Positions 17,251-28,184 of a stretch of 36,828 bases of DNA are shown piece by piece. Numbering within the stretch: the stretch's first letter is position 1; each line of letters starts with the position of its first letter. A model generated the notes under the pieces. It did not search any database. It saw only the letters and a list, made by a program, of their open reading frames with translations, and was not told the origin of the DNA. Made by a program: the position numbers and the translations under genes. This DNA is from Ignavibacteria bacterium (GTDB lineage: Bacteria > Bacteroidota > Ignavibacteria > Kapaibacteriales > Kapaibacteriaceae), in the NCBI GenBank assembly GCA_013204605.1, contig JABMNI010000079.1, forward strand, positions 1 through 36,828, read 5' to 3'.

Positions 17251-18324
17251 CTAATTGTCTTTTGATTTTTTCGAAGTTGCTGTTACTTTTTTTGCTGCCG
17301 TTTTCTTAACGGCGGGTTTTGCAACAACAGGTTTTACACCAGAAGATTTTGCTACTGCAGCTTTTTCAACTGCGGGTTTTCCATTTCCTTTTTTGGCAAG
17401 GGGCTTAGTGGCAACCCCGTTGTGCATCTTGCTTAGCACGTTTTTCATCGTAATGCCAATTGATGCGGGCGAATCAACCACGGTAATTCCGCACTCACGC
17501 ATGATGGCCATTTTCTCGGCGGCTGTGCCCTTGCTACCGGCAACAATGGCACCGGCGTGACCCATCCGGCGTCCGGGAGGTGCAGTTTGACCAGCAATGA
17601 AGCCAACTACTGGCTTCGTAACATGCTTCTTGATGTACATTGCTGCTTCTTCTTCGGCCGAGCCACCAATTTCACCAATCATAACAATGGCTTCGGTAGC
17701 AGGATCTGCGTTGAAAAGTTTGATTACGTCGATAAACTGGGTGCCAATAATGGGATCGCCCCCTATACCAATACAAGTGGTCTGACCCAGCCCTACATCT
17801 GAGAGCTGTTTTACGGCTTCGTACGTAAGCGTGCCGGAGCGAGATACCAAGCCCACGTTGCCTTCAGTGAAGATAAAGCCTGGCATAATGCCAATCTTAC
17901 ATTCGCCGGGCGTGATGATGCCGGGGCAGTTGGGTCCGATAAGCACACTGTTCGACTGCAAAAGCGCCGCTTTCACCGTGATCATATCGTTAACGGGAAT
18001 TCCCTCGGTAATGCAGACAATAACGCCAATGCCGGCCTCGATGGCTTCTAGGCAAGCGTCGGCAGCCATAGGAGCCGGAACAAAAATTATTGAAACGTTG
18101 GCCTTAGTGGCTGAAACGGCATCAGAAACCGTGTTGAAAACAGGAACTGGCCGATTAAATGTATCTTCGCCCTTGCCTGAATACATTGATCCACCTTTAC
18201 CGGGCGTAACACCACCAACTACATTGGTACCGTATTCTAACATTTGCGATGCGTGAAACGTGCCTTCGCTGCCAGTAATACCTTGAACTAAGATTTTAGA
18301 GTCTTTATTTACTAAGACGCTCAT
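17251..18324 (-). CDS. sucD: Succinyl-CoA ligase alpha subunit with lysine-rich C-terminal tail
   Basis: The protein forms succinyl-CoA synthetase with SucB in the TCA cycle. From ATG 18324 ([21 protein letters not shown]) it is 357 residues. The CoA-binding fold, [30 protein letters not shown] and the phosphohistidine region [17 protein letters not shown] are intact. The family normally ends around residue 300 ([10 protein letters not shown]). Here about 50 extra residues follow, almost entirely Lys, Ala, Val, Pro and Thr ([20 protein letters not shown]). This is a histone-H1-like tail not expected in SucD. The frame opens upstream at 18408, but that part has no family match. sucB is not in the window. 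Confidence 0.93.
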   Translation of the reverse strand: MSVLVNKDSKILVQGITGSEGTFHASQMLEYGTNVVGGVTPGKGGSMYSGKGEDTFNRPVPVFNTVSDAVSATKANVSIIFVPAPMAADACLEAIEAGIGVIVCITEGIPVNDMITVKAALLQSNSVLIGPNCPGIITPGECKIGIMPGFIFTEGNVGLVSRSGTLTYEAVKQLSDVGLGQTTCIGIGGDPIIGTQFIDVIKLFNADPATEAIVMIGEIGGSAEEEAAMYIKKHVTKPVVGFIAGQTAPPGRRMGHAGAIVAGSKGTAAEKMAIMRECGITVVDSPASIGITMKNVLSKMHNGVATKPLAKKGNGKPAVEKAAVAKSSGVKPVVAKPAVKKTAAKKVTATSKKSKDN

Positions 18325-18353
18325 ATTGTGAACTTTCAAATTGAAATAGACCG

Positions 18354-18361
18354 CAAATTTA
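18354..18361 (-). promoter_or_regulatory. Putative -7 element upstream of sucD
   Basis: On the minus strand the sequence reads TAAATTTG inside CCGTAAATTTGCGG, matching the Bacteroidota sigma-A -7 consensus TAnnTTTG. It lies 30 bases before the sucD start. No clear -33 TTG is present. A nearly identical TTCGTAAATTTGTGG occurs ahead of dnaN, which raises confidence. Confidence 0.4.
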
Positions 18362-18392
18362 CGGACTTTAAACGAGTTCTCGGGAGAATAGC

Positions 18393-18803
18393 ATGGTAGA
18401 ATTGACACTTATTTACAATGGGGAGCTGCGCACTACCGCCACACACGGTCCATCGGGCTCTGAAATCCAAACCGACGCCCCCACAGACAACCACGGTCTG
18501 GGCCAACGCTTCTCTCCATCAGACCTTCTTGCTGCCGCCTTAGGCTCGTGCATGCTAACCTACATAGGCATTGCAGCCAACAAACATGCCTGGAATGTTG
18601 AAGGTACCAAACTCACCGTCAAGAAGGAAATGGTGGCCGATCCATTGCGTCGAATTGGACGCTTGGTAGTAGACGTGTACCTAACCAGTCAGTTCGATGA
18701 CAAAGACCTCCGAATCATCACCAACTCCATAACCACGTGTCCCGTAAAACTGAGTATCAATGACCAGATTCAGGTGCCGATTACGTTGCACACGCCAGAG
18801 TAA
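18393..18803 (+). CDS. OsmC family peroxiredoxin-like protein
   Basis: The 136-residue protein matches the OsmC/Ohr superfamily. It has a basic N-terminal beta-sheet, the [23 protein letters not shown] helix with the first redox Cys, and the second Cys in [10 protein letters not shown]. These two cysteines reduce organic hydroperoxides in characterised members. The Cys spacing and short length are closer to the OsmC/YhfA-type branch than to Ohr. It diverges from sucD across a 68-bp gap and its 3' end overlaps gatA convergently by 23 bases. Confidence 0.88.
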   Translation: MVELTLIYNGELRTTATHGPSGSEIQTDAPTDNHGLGQRFSPSDLLAAALGSCMLTYIGIAANKHAWNVEGTKLTVKKEMVADPLRRIGRLVVDVYLTSQFDDKDLRIITNSITTCPVKLSINDQIQVPITLHTPE

Positions 18804-20205
18804 TCTGCTCCGCTACGTCCAGCAGCATTTCATCGGTAAACATGGCGCTCTGTAATTGCAGGCCAATGGGAAGCCCCTTACCATCCTTGCCGTAGGGGAT
18901 GCTGATGGCAGGGATGCCGGCAATGTTGGCGCTCACGGTGTAAAGGTCTGACAGCCACATCGAAACTACGTCGGCGGTTTTGTCGCCAATTGGGAAGGCG
19001 GTGGTTGGCGTGGTAGGTAGAGCCAGGACATCTACGGTGGTGAACATGGTGGCGTAGGCGTTGCTAATCAGACGCCGCGCTTGCTGCGCTTTTTTGTAGT
19101 AGGCGTCGTAGTAGCCGCTACTCAGCACGTAGGTGCCCAACATAATTCTACGTTTTACTTCTTCGCCAAAACCGTCGGTGCGTGAATCGGTAATAAAATC
19201 CGAGGTCCCATCGCCCACGCGGTTGCCGTAGCGCACCCCATCGAAGCGCGCCAAATTGCTCGACGCTTCAGCCGTTGCCAAAATGAAATATGTTGGTATC
19301 CACGTTTCAATGTTGGGCAACAAAACTTCTTCTACCACGCAGCCGCGCTGTACCATGTCTTGCAACATTGCGTTGTACGCGGAAATAATTTCTGGTGCGC
19401 AGCCTACTAAATATTTCTCGGCGAGTTTTCCAACACGTATTTCTGCAAGGGGCTCTGTGTTCGCGTTGCCGTTTGCGTTGCCGTTTGTGTTCGCGTTACC
19501 GTTTGTGTTTGCGTCTTCATTAAAAGCGGCGTTAACGTGCGAGGTGCTATCGAACTTATCGTGCTTGGCTATCACGCGGAAAACATTTCGCATGTCGGTG
19601 ATGTTGTTCGAGAAGATTCCGATTTGGTCGAGGGAAGATGCGAAGGCGGTTAGACCGTATCGGCTGACCCTACCGTAGGTTGGTTTGAAGCCGTAGACGC
19701 CGCAAAAAGCGGCTGGCTGACGTATGCTGCCGCCGGTATCTGAACCTAGGGCTACGTCGCAAATGCCCGCCGCAACGGCAACGGCCGAGCCGCCGGAAGA
19801 GCCGCCAGGGACGCATTGTTTGTTGTGTGGATTTCTTACAGGGCCGAAGTACGAGGTCTCGTTTGATGAGCCCATGGCGAACTCGTCCATGTTGGTTTTT
19901 GCAACCATCAGCGCGCCTGCATCGGTTAATAATTCCACAACGGTTGCATTGTACAAGGGCTGAAATCCGTTGAGGATTTTCGAACCACAGGTGAGCTGCA
20001 TTCCCTTGATAGAAATGTTGTCTTTCACTGCTACGGTAACGCCCTCAAGTGGACGTGCCAAACCTGCTGCAATTCGTTCGTCGGAAATTGCGGCTAAGGA
20101 ATCGAGTTCGGAATTAATTGTAATGAACGCATTCAAATCAGAATGCTGTTCAACATTTTTTAAAAACTCAGAAATTTTTTCAGATATAGAAATCGATGCG
20201 TTCAT
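18781..20205 (-). CDS. gatA: Asp-tRNA(Asn)/Glu-tRNA(Gln) amidotransferase subunit A
   Basis: This is the glutaminase subunit of the GatCAB complex that makes Gln-tRNA(Gln) or Asn-tRNA(Asn). The amidase signature is complete: catalytic Lys in VAVKDNISIKG, cis-Ser in GGSSGGSAVAVAAG and nucleophile Ser in SDTGGSIRQPAAFCG. Length is 474 residues. An unusual insertion of about 25 residues made of Asn, Gly, Ala and Thr (around residues 230-256) interrupts the middle of the enzyme and is encoded by a DNA repeat. The start codon overlaps the tatB-like stop in ATGA, so the two are translationally coupled. gatB and gatC are not in the window. Confidence 0.93.
   Translation of the reverse strand: MNASISISEKISEFLKNVEQHSDLNAFITINSELDSLAAISDERIAAGLARPLEGVTVAVKDNISIKGMQLTCGSKILNGFQPLYNATVVELLTDAGALMVAKTNMDEFAMGSSNETSYFGPVRNPHNKQCVPGGSSGGSAVAVAAGICDVALGSDTGGSIRQPAAFCGVYGFKPTYGRVSRYGLTAFASSLDQIGIFSNNITDMRNVFRVIAKHDKFDSTSHVNAAFNEDANTNGNANTNGNANGNANTEPLAEIRVGKLAEKYLVGCAPEIISAYNAMLQDMVQRGCVVEEVLLPNIETWIPTYFILATAEASSNLARFDGVRYGNRVGDGTSDFITDSRTDGFGEEVKRRIMLGTYVLSSGYYDAYYKKAQQARRLISNAYATMFTTVDVLALPTTPTTAFPIGDKTADVVSMWLSDLYTVSANIAGIPAISIPYGKDGKGLPIGLQLQSAMFTDEMLLDVAEQITLACAT
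19461..19520 (-). repeat. Coding repeat inside gatA (Asn/Gly/Ala/Thr insertion)
   Basis: Alternating units of the GTTCGCGTTGCC/GTTTGT type repeat across this stretch. In protein they give N-x-N-A-N-T-N-G-N-A-N units. The expansion keeps the frame and lies between conserved GatA blocks, probably in a surface loop. Confidence 0.75.
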
Positions 20206-20750
20206 GATTCATTTTTGGGAGAAAGATTCCCACCCTCGTTTTCGGTAAATCTTTCAGGATCGGCGTCGGTGTTAATATCAAAATCGTCGGCTAAGTCAGT
20301 TGAATCAGTTGAATCTACAGAATCGATATCAGTATCAACCGCGGAATCGTTATCAGTATCACCCGCGGAATCGATATCAGTATCAACTTCAGATGCGTTC
20401 TGAGAATCATCTCCAAACAGTTCGTCCGCGCCATCTCCAATCAAATCGTTTGCACCATCTGCTACGTTGGATTTGGAATTTCTCGGACTATCGCGGGAGA
20501 CGGAGAAGGGGTCGGACTTTATCTCAAACGACTGTTTAATACCCTCCATGTCCTTCTGGATGGTCCGCACGGGCTCGGCAGCTTCGGCTGAAATGTCCCG
20601 AATCTGTTGAGTTAGATCCTCTTGGGCTTTGCGGAAATGTCTTAGCCCCTTACCAACCTGACGGGAGAGTTCGGGAATTTTCTTCGGACCAAACAACAGC
20701 AGGATGACAAGAATGATAAGTACAAGTTCGCCGCCGCCAACATCAAACAT
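20202..20750 (-). CDS. tatB: TatA/TatB-like twin-arginine translocase subunit with acidic tail
   Basis: The 182-residue protein starts with a short periplasmic end, one transmembrane helix (ELVLIILVILLLFG) and the hinge F-G-P-K-K-I-P-E-L. An amphipathic helix (RQVGKGLRHFRKAQEDL) completes the TatA/B fold. The Pro after Gly, the Glu near the helix start and the longer cytoplasmic region favour a TatB-like role, but this is uncertain. The last ~90 residues are a disordered Asp/Ser/Thr-rich tail with eight-residue repeats of the D-T-D-I-D-S-x-x type. It lies 14 bp downstream of a second, shorter TatA gene and overlaps gatA. Confidence 0.85.
   Translation of the reverse strand: MFDVGGGELVLIILVILLLFGPKKIPELSRQVGKGLRHFRKAQEDLTQQIRDISAEAAEPVRTIQKDMEGIKQSFEIKSDPFSVSRDSPRNSKSNVADGANDLIGDGADELFGDDSQNASEVDTDIDSAGDTDNDSAVDTDIDSVDSTDSTDLADDFDINTDADPERFTENEGGNLSPKNES
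20316..20387 (-). repeat. 24-bp coding tandem repeat in the TatB-like tail
   Basis: About three 24-bp units (near 20316-20339, 20340-20363 and 20364-20387) share GAATCG(A/T)TATCAGTATCA. They encode D-T-D-I/N-D-S plus two variable residues. The period preserves the reading frame. Confidence 0.8.
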
Positions 20751-20764
20751 TTGTGATCACGCTA

Positions 20765-20944
20765 TTATGATTTTGGAGTATCGTTGGTGTCGGAATTATT
20801 CGGTTCGTCTACCGAGGCACTCTTTTTAAATTCACGAATACCGGTACCAAGACCGCGCATTAACTCGGGAATTTTTTTCGCGCCAAACAGTAGAACGACT
20901 ACTAACAAAATCAGAATAATTTCTGTGGTTCCTAAGCTAGGCAT
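20765..20944 (-). CDS. tatA: Sec-independent translocase subunit TatA
   Basis: This short gene encodes 59 residues starting at ATG 20944 ([20 protein letters not shown]) and ending in TAA at 20765. One transmembrane helix, the hinge F-G-A-K-K-I-P-E-L and an amphipathic helix ([13 protein letters not shown]) identify TatA, which oligomerises into the pore for folded twin-arginine substrates. A short acidic tail ([14 protein letters not shown]) follows. Compared with the adjacent tatB-like gene it has Ala instead of Pro after the hinge Gly. It sits 32 bases downstream of purQ and 14 bases upstream of the tatB-like gene. tatC is not in the window. Confidence 0.93.
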   Translation of the reverse strand: MPSLGTTEIILILLVVVLLFGAKKIPELMRGLGTGIREFKKSASVDEPNNSDTNDTPKS

Positions 20945-20976
20945 AATGATGTCCTTTAAATTTGTTTCAGTAATAA

Positions 20977-21702
20977 TTACGCTACTACCTGCGCTTGTTT
21001 GCGCTGGAAGTGGGCGAGTAGACCAGTGAATACGGTAAAGCCATCTGCCGATCCAAGAAGGGCTTCTGAGGCGCGTTCCGGGTGGGGCATTAAGCCCATA
21101 ACATTTCCATCTTTATTGCAGATACCGGCAATGTTGTGCATGCTTCCATTTGGATTTGCTTCGGCGTTTTTCTCGCCTGTTTGCGATACATACCTATACA
21201 CGATCTGCTTATTCTTTTCAAGTAATATTATCTCTGCTTCCGAGGCCGTGTAACGTCCGTCGCCATGCGCAACCGGCATACGCAACACGCTTCCTTTTTT
21301 CACCGTGTTGGTAAAAGGTGTGTTAGTATTTTCAACTTTCAGAAACACATCTTTACAAACAAATTTCAAATTTTCGTTTCTGATTAACGCGCCTGGTAGC
21401 AGGCCACTTTCGCATAAGATTTGAAAGCCGTTACAAATGCCCAATACAACACCACCGTTGTTGGCAAAGGCAATTACTTCCTTCATAATGGGCGAGAAAC
21501 GTGCAATTGCACCGGTACGTAAATAGTCGCCATAGGAAAAACCGCCGGGCAATATTATCGCGTCTAGCCCTTGCGGAATAACTGAATCTTTGTGCCAAAG
21601 TTGATGAACAACGTCGCCATTATCGGCATTCGCCAACGCAGCGGCGTGGCGCGCATCTGCATCGCAATTCGATCCGGGAAATGTTACTACGCCAACGTTC
21701 AT
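20977..21702 (-). CDS. purQ: Phosphoribosylformylglycinamidine synthase, glutaminase subunit PurQ
   Basis: The protein supplies ammonia from glutamine to PurL in step four of purine biosynthesis. The 241-residue class I glutamine amidotransferase has the start [31 protein letters not shown], nucleophile Cys in [12 protein letters not shown] and the His-Glu pair in [10 protein letters not shown]. The ATG overlaps the stop of purS by one base (TAATG), consistent with stoichiometric assembly of PurS, PurQ and PurL. purL itself is not in the window. Confidence 0.95.
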   Translation of the reverse strand: MNVGVVTFPGSNCDADARHAAALANADNGDVVHQLWHKDSVIPQGLDAIILPGGFSYGDYLRTGAIARFSPIMKEVIAFANNGGVVLGICNGFQILCESGLLPGALIRNENLKFVCKDVFLKVENTNTPFTNTVKKGSVLRMPVAHGDGRYTASEAEIILLEKNKQIVYRYVSQTGEKNAEANPNGSMHNIAGICNKDGNVMGLMPHPERASEALLGSADGFTVFTGLLAHFQRKQAQVVA

Positions 21703-21974
21703 TACGCTTTCTCCGCCGCTACCACTTCGGTAAGGTAGATTGAATAATCCTCCATCACCGGATTAGTCAACAATTTTTTACAGGCATCGTCAACTTCCTC
21801 ACGCGCAGTATCGGCATCTGGTGCCGTAACGGTAAGCTGAATATGCTTTCCAATTCGAACATCGCTAAGCGCGGGCATGTGCAATGAATGTAGCGCGTGT
21901 TCGACGGTCTTTCCCTGAACATCCAATATGGATGAGCGGAGCGTAACTGTTACGTTGGCAGTAAAATGTTTCAT
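21702..21974 (-). CDS. purS: Phosphoribosylformylglycinamidine synthase subunit PurS
   Basis: The family starts at MKHFTANVTVTLRSSILDVQG, so I place the start at ATG 21974, giving 90 residues, the usual PurS size. The frame remains open to 22076, but the extra 34 residues are antisense-like sequence over the pssA end. Typical features are GKTVEHALHSL and the ferredoxin-like strand RIGKHIQLTVTA. PurS bridges PurQ and PurL and helps channel ammonia. It overlaps purQ by one base and lies 25 bases after pssA. Confidence 0.92.
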   Translation of the reverse strand: MKHFTANVTVTLRSSILDVQGKTVEHALHSLHMPALSDVRIGKHIQLTVTAPDADTAREEVDDACKKLLTNPVMEDYSIYLTEVVAAEKA

Positions 21975-21999
21975 TAGTACAATCTCGATGAATTCTTCG

Positions 22000-22773
22000 C
22001 TAAAGTGAGAACGGATCAGTTTCCGATTCCTCAATTGTATCGTCGTCCTCTTCTTCGTCGGCCCGCTTTCTGACAACCATTATTGCGTGCCTAATAGCCC
22101 CACCAATAAGGTATAGCATCATAAACGGAAAAATTGCGCGACCCTTTGTGAACACCGCCGCAACAACTCCAGCCAAAAATACGAGAAAAATCAGTGGTCT
22201 CTGGCGTAACGCCTGTTTGGTGGGTCGGGGGAGATTGTCATACTTAATTGTGCTCACCATGGCGCCCGCGGCTAACACCGTTACGGCAACAATGGCAAGG
22301 GGCTTGGCAGTATCGGGAATGATATCTGTAAGGTGGACAGAAACTATGTACGAAACGATAACCAGCGCGCCCGAAGGGATGGGCATTCCGCGGAAGTACA
22401 ATTTGTCTTCCATGCTGGTAAGCTGAACGTTAAATCTGGCCAACCGCAGTACACCGGCAAGCGCCGGTAACGAGGCCAATAGAATTCCCCAATTCAGCCA
22501 TTCGTGGAAAAACACACTGTATAGCATCACGGCAGGTGCCACACCAAAGCTCACGGCATCGCATAATGAATCTAGCTCCACGCCAAACTCACTCGTGCTA
22601 TTTACTAGCCGTGCTATCACGCCATCTAAAGCGTCGAAAATGCCGGCCAATAGAATAAACACGGCAGCACGTTCAAACTCGCCCGAGGTTGAGGCGATAA
22701 TTGAGTTAAAGCCACAAAAGAGGTTAGCCAGTGTGAACAGGTTGGGAATAATCGACCTAGTAACGCGCATCAT
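22000..22773 (-). CDS. pssA: CDP-diacylglycerol-serine O-phosphatidyltransferase
   Basis: The enzyme makes phosphatidylserine from CDP-diacylglycerol and serine in the inner membrane. The CDP-alcohol phosphatidyltransferase signature D-G-x2-A-R-x8-G-x3-D-x3-D is complete (DGVIARLVNSTSEFGVELDSLCD). About six to seven hydrophobic segments surround it and an acidic tail (RADEEEDDDTIEESETD) closes the 257-residue protein. The start overlaps the psd stop in ATGA. With psd upstream, the pair forms the complete route from CDP-diacylglycerol to phosphatidylethanolamine. Confidence 0.95.
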   Translation of the reverse strand: MMRVTRSIIPNLFTLANLFCGFNSIIASTSGEFERAAVFILLAGIFDALDGVIARLVNSTSEFGVELDSLCDAVSFGVAPAVMLYSVFFHEWLNWGILLASLPALAGVLRLARFNVQLTSMEDKLYFRGMPIPSGALVIVSYIVSVHLTDIIPDTAKPLAIVAVTVLAAGAMVSTIKYDNLPRPTKQALRQRPLIFLVFLAGVVAAVFTKGRAIFPFMMLYLIGGAIRHAIMVVRKRADEEEDDDTIEESETDPFSL

Positions 22774-23447
22774 GTGGTTTGAACGTTACCGGTAAGGGTT
22801 GCTAAAAGAGTGTCGGAACTGCGCACTGATTGTCCAATTTGGACGTGGATTTCGGCCGTTGCGGGGACAATAACATCCATTCTCGACCCAAACTTCATCA
22901 TTCCAAATCTATCTCCTACACGAACCACATCGCCCCTTTTAGTATCATAAACTATTCGCCGAGCCAAAAAACCGGTGATTTGTGTGAACATAATGGTCCC
23001 AAATTCCGAGGCTAACAAAAACACCGAGCGCTCATTCTCCTCGCTCGCCTTTGGTTCGAACGCCATCAAGTATTTGCCCGGGATGTATTCGGCATGGGTT
23101 ATAGTTCCGCTCATTGGATATCGATTTACGTGCAAATTAACGGGTGAAAGGAAGATGGTAATGTGTGTAACAGGATGGGAAAATAGCGAATGTTTTTCCA
23201 GATTTGTGATTTCCATCACCTTGCCATCCGCAGGTGCCACAATAATACGGGGATTTGCGAGCGCTTTGGGGTTCACCGGGCGCTCTGAATCGCGAAAAAA
23301 CCACAACGTAAAGGCGGTAATCACAACGCCCAAAAGTGCGAAAATCACCGTTAAAATGGGGCCTACAGGCGTAAATGTGAGCAATATGAAACAAGCGCCC
23401 ACAGCCAGCATCAAAAAGGCATTGTCGTAACCGTAATGTGTTATCAT
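22770..23447 (-). CDS. psd: Phosphatidylserine decarboxylase proenzyme (short form)
   Basis: The enzyme converts phosphatidylserine to phosphatidylethanolamine using a pyruvoyl cofactor made by self-cleavage. Two N-terminal membrane segments are visible (FLMLAVGACFILLTF; LTVIFALLGVVITAFTLWFF). They are followed by IVAPADGKV, FLSPVNLHVNRYP and the cleavage region MMKFGSRMDV, where G-S is the processing site in this short archaeal/actinobacterial-type branch. Length is 225 residues. It is the first gene of the minus-strand run psd-pssA-purS-purQ-tatA-tatB-gatA and diverges from dnaN over 97 bp. Confidence 0.94.
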   Translation of the reverse strand: MITHYGYDNAFLMLAVGACFILLTFTPVGPILTVIFALLGVVITAFTLWFFRDSERPVNPKALANPRIIVAPADGKVMEITNLEKHSLFSHPVTHITIFLSPVNLHVNRYPMSGTITHAEYIPGKYLMAFEPKASEENERSVFLLASEFGTIMFTQITGFLARRIVYDTKRGDVVRVGDRFGMMKFGSRMDVIVPATAEIHVQIGQSVRSSDTLLATLTGNVQTT

Positions 23448-23464
23448 TTAATCCACTTCTTTCA

Positions 23465-23495
23465 TTGTTCCGTGACCCTGTGTTTCGTAAATTTG
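23465..23495 (+). promoter_or_regulatory. Putative Bacteroidota-type promoter for dnaN
   Basis: TTG (23465-23467) and TAAATTTG (23488-23495) are separated by 20 bases, matching the -33 TTG / -7 TAnnTTTG arrangement of Bacteroidota sigma factors. The expected transcription start is about 40 bases before the dnaN ATG. The -7 context CGTAAATTTGYGG is shared with the sucD upstream region. Confidence 0.45.
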
Positions 23496-23544
23496 TGGCT
23501 TAAATTAAGCGTTTTCGCTTCCCTCCCAACGATATCCAGGAATC

Positions 23545-24666
23545 ATGAAGTTTACAGTCGCGCTCCCTGACTTACATAAGGCGTTACAAAAAGTTATACC
23601 TGCCATTCCAACCAAATCTACAATTCCTGTGCTAGAACACGTGCACACGGCTCTTGTTGGTAACGAGTTGAAATTCACAGCAACCGATGTTGAGATAACA
23701 ATTTCCCTTACAATCGATGTGGTAGGAGAGGTAGATGGAGCGGTATTAATTCCGGCCAGACATTTCAACGATCTCATCAAGGAATTGGGCAACGCCGGAA
23801 ACGTAACAGTTTCTGTCGATCCCGATAATTGGCTGATAGCCATTCTCACTCCTTCAGGAAATTTTGAGATGAAGGGGCTTAATGTTCATGAGTTCCCGAA
23901 TATTCCTGCCTTCCCGGAATCTGTGAAGGCGTGGATACCTAAGGATGACATGGCCAAGATGGCCAACAAAACGGTGTTTGCCGTTTCAACTGAAGAGTAC
24001 CGTCCAAGTATGACGGGTGTGTTCTTTCAATTCACCCCCACTGCCGTTACCTCAGTTGCTACTGATGGTTTTCGATTGTCGCGCGTTACCGTTGCGGCAC
24101 CGAAAGACAAACCATTTCCGGATGCGCTTGAAGTAATTGTTCCCGCACGCGCTGTTGAGCTATTGCGAAAAATTGAAGGCGATGTTGATCTTGATGTATC
24201 GCGCACGCACGCCCGGTTTGTGATTGGTGCGCTTACGTTAACTACGCGTGTGATTGACGAAAAATATCCGCCGTATCAGAATGTTATTCCAACGGATAAT
24301 GATAAAACGCTAGTGGTAAATCAGCGCGATGTGTTGAATGCTATTCGGCGCGTTTCGCTGTTTGCGAATACTAACACACGTCACGTACGTTTCAAGATGA
24401 CCGAGAATAAATTATCCGTGCATTCAGAGGATGAAGACTCGGGCGGAAAAGGAACTGAAACTATTGCATGTGAATTTTCAGCCGAGAATTTTGAAGTTGG
24501 TTTTAACTATCGATTTTTAGAAGAAGCAATTAAGAATGTCACTACGGATGATGATCCTGATTTGAATGTTCGCATGACGTTTTCTACTCCAATTCGTGCC
24601 GTATTGATAACACCGGGTGTAACTGCTGACAGTTTGTTGATGTTAGTGATGCCCGTAAAAATTTAA
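23545..24666 (+). CDS. dnaN: DNA polymerase III beta sliding clamp
   Basis: The 373-residue protein forms the ring clamp that tethers DNA polymerase III. Three clamp-fold domains are recognisable: MKFTVALPDLHKALQKVIPAI at the start, VVIPARHFNDLIKEL-type strands, SVATDGFRLSRV in domain two and the closing LLMLVMPVKI. It opens the block dnaN-recF-dciA-like-gyrB. The AGGA ribosome site is six bases upstream. A Lys-Gly-Leu at 23872-23880 is written AAG-GGG-CTT, an instance of the recurrent oligomer; the other glycine codons I read in this gene's N-terminal third are GGA, GGC or GGT. Confidence 0.96.
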   Translation: MKFTVALPDLHKALQKVIPAIPTKSTIPVLEHVHTALVGNELKFTATDVEITISLTIDVVGEVDGAVLIPARHFNDLIKELGNAGNVTVSVDPDNWLIAILTPSGNFEMKGLNVHEFPNIPAFPESVKAWIPKDDMAKMANKTVFAVSTEEYRPSMTGVFFQFTPTAVTSVATDGFRLSRVTVAAPKDKPFPDALEVIVPARAVELLRKIEGDVDLDVSRTHARFVIGALTLTTRVIDEKYPPYQNVIPTDNDKTLVVNQRDVLNAIRRVSLFANTNTRHVRFKMTENKLSVHSEDEDSGGKGTETIACEFSAENFEVGFNYRFLEEAIKNVTTDDDPDLNVRMTFSTPIRAVLITPGVTADSLLMLVMPVKI

Positions 24667-24680
24667 AAGGGTCTGAAACC

Positions 24681-25858
24681 ATGGTTATCCGCTCAGTGAG
24701 CGTTACGCGTTTGCGGAACCATGTTAGTTCTCGCATTGAATGCGCAAGTGCTTTAACCATAATTTCTGGCGCTAACGGTGCAGGTAAAACGTCTATACTA
24801 GAAGCAATCAGTTTGTGTGCAATTGCAAAAACATTTGTGCCCGTTCAAGATTCTTCCGTGATACAGTTCGGATTTGATGATTGTATGGCCAGCGTAGAAG
24901 CTACTTCAGATAGAGAGGTTCCATACAACGTTCAGATAGAGTTGCGAAGAGGTACAAAAAAACGGATTCAGTCTAATCATGGCGGTAACTTGAATCCAAA
25001 AGATATTATTGGCGAACTACCCATCGTGGCGTTGTCTCCCGACCACAAAAGCATTACGTTGGGTGCACCACAAGACCGGCGTGCGTTTGTTGATGCCGTT
25101 ATGGCACAGTCGAGCAAGCGGTACACAGAGTTGCTGTATGAGCATCGCAGAATTTTGAAGCAGCGAAATATTCTGTTGGATACCGTTCGGTCACACGGAG
25201 TGAATGATACGCTGCAAGCTGAGCTGGATACGTGGACGAAGATGATGATTGAAGTAAGCGCAAATATTGTTAACAGGCGCAGTGAGTTTTTACTGAAGCT
25301 TGAAGTATTGGTTCGTGAGTTTCATGCCACAGTAAGTAGTGGTGCGGAAGAAATTAAAGTGGAATATCAACCGGATAATATTACGTTGAACGCCGATACA
25401 AGGACGATAGATCTCGAGACCGCTCGGATTCAGTTTGGAATTCAGGCCGGTGCCGTTGGGCGGCAAGAGTTTAGCCGCGGAACCACAGTGTTTGGTCCGC
25501 AGAAGGATGAGATTTCCTTGCTGATTAACAACATGGCGGTGCGCGACTCGGCATCGCAAGGACAGCACAAGTCCCTATTGGTTTCGTTAAAGCTAGCTGA
25601 GTGCGTGATGTTGAATGAAACATTATCTGAACGACCGGTGGTATTACTCGATGATGTTTTTGCAGAGTTGGATGCCGAACGGTGTTTGCAGGTGATGGAC
25701 ATAGTGGTGAAAATGGGAATGCAGTGTTTTGTGACAACAACGAATTCAGAAGATATTCTGCGGTTGTTTGAAAACAGTGCACACACCAACACAGAACTGT
25801 ATGCATTGCGAAACAGCAACGAGATATGTGTACGGAACATTGAAAAACTGGAGGCTGC

Positions 25859-25862
<4 letters not shown>
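24681..25862 (+). CDS. recF: DNA replication and repair protein RecF
   Basis: RecF is an SMC-like ATPase that loads RecA at gaps with RecO and RecR. It shows an N-terminal RLRNHVSSRIECASALTIISGANGAGKTSILEA with Walker A, a central coiled-coil-like region and the C-terminal ABC signature plus Walker B (ASQGQHKSLLVSLKLAE; VVLLDDVFAELD). Length of 393 residues is normal. It starts 14 bases after dnaN and its stop overlaps the DUF721 gene by four bases, so the order is a tightly coupled operon. Confidence 0.95.
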
Positions 25863-28170
<2,308 letters not shown>

Positions 28171-28184
28171 TTGTTTTTTGAATG

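Noticed and set aside
23448-23544. Chromosomal origin next to dnaN
   Set aside because: Only 97 bp separate psd and dnaN. I see no cluster of DnaA boxes (one weak TTAATCCAC-like match) and no dnaA gene.
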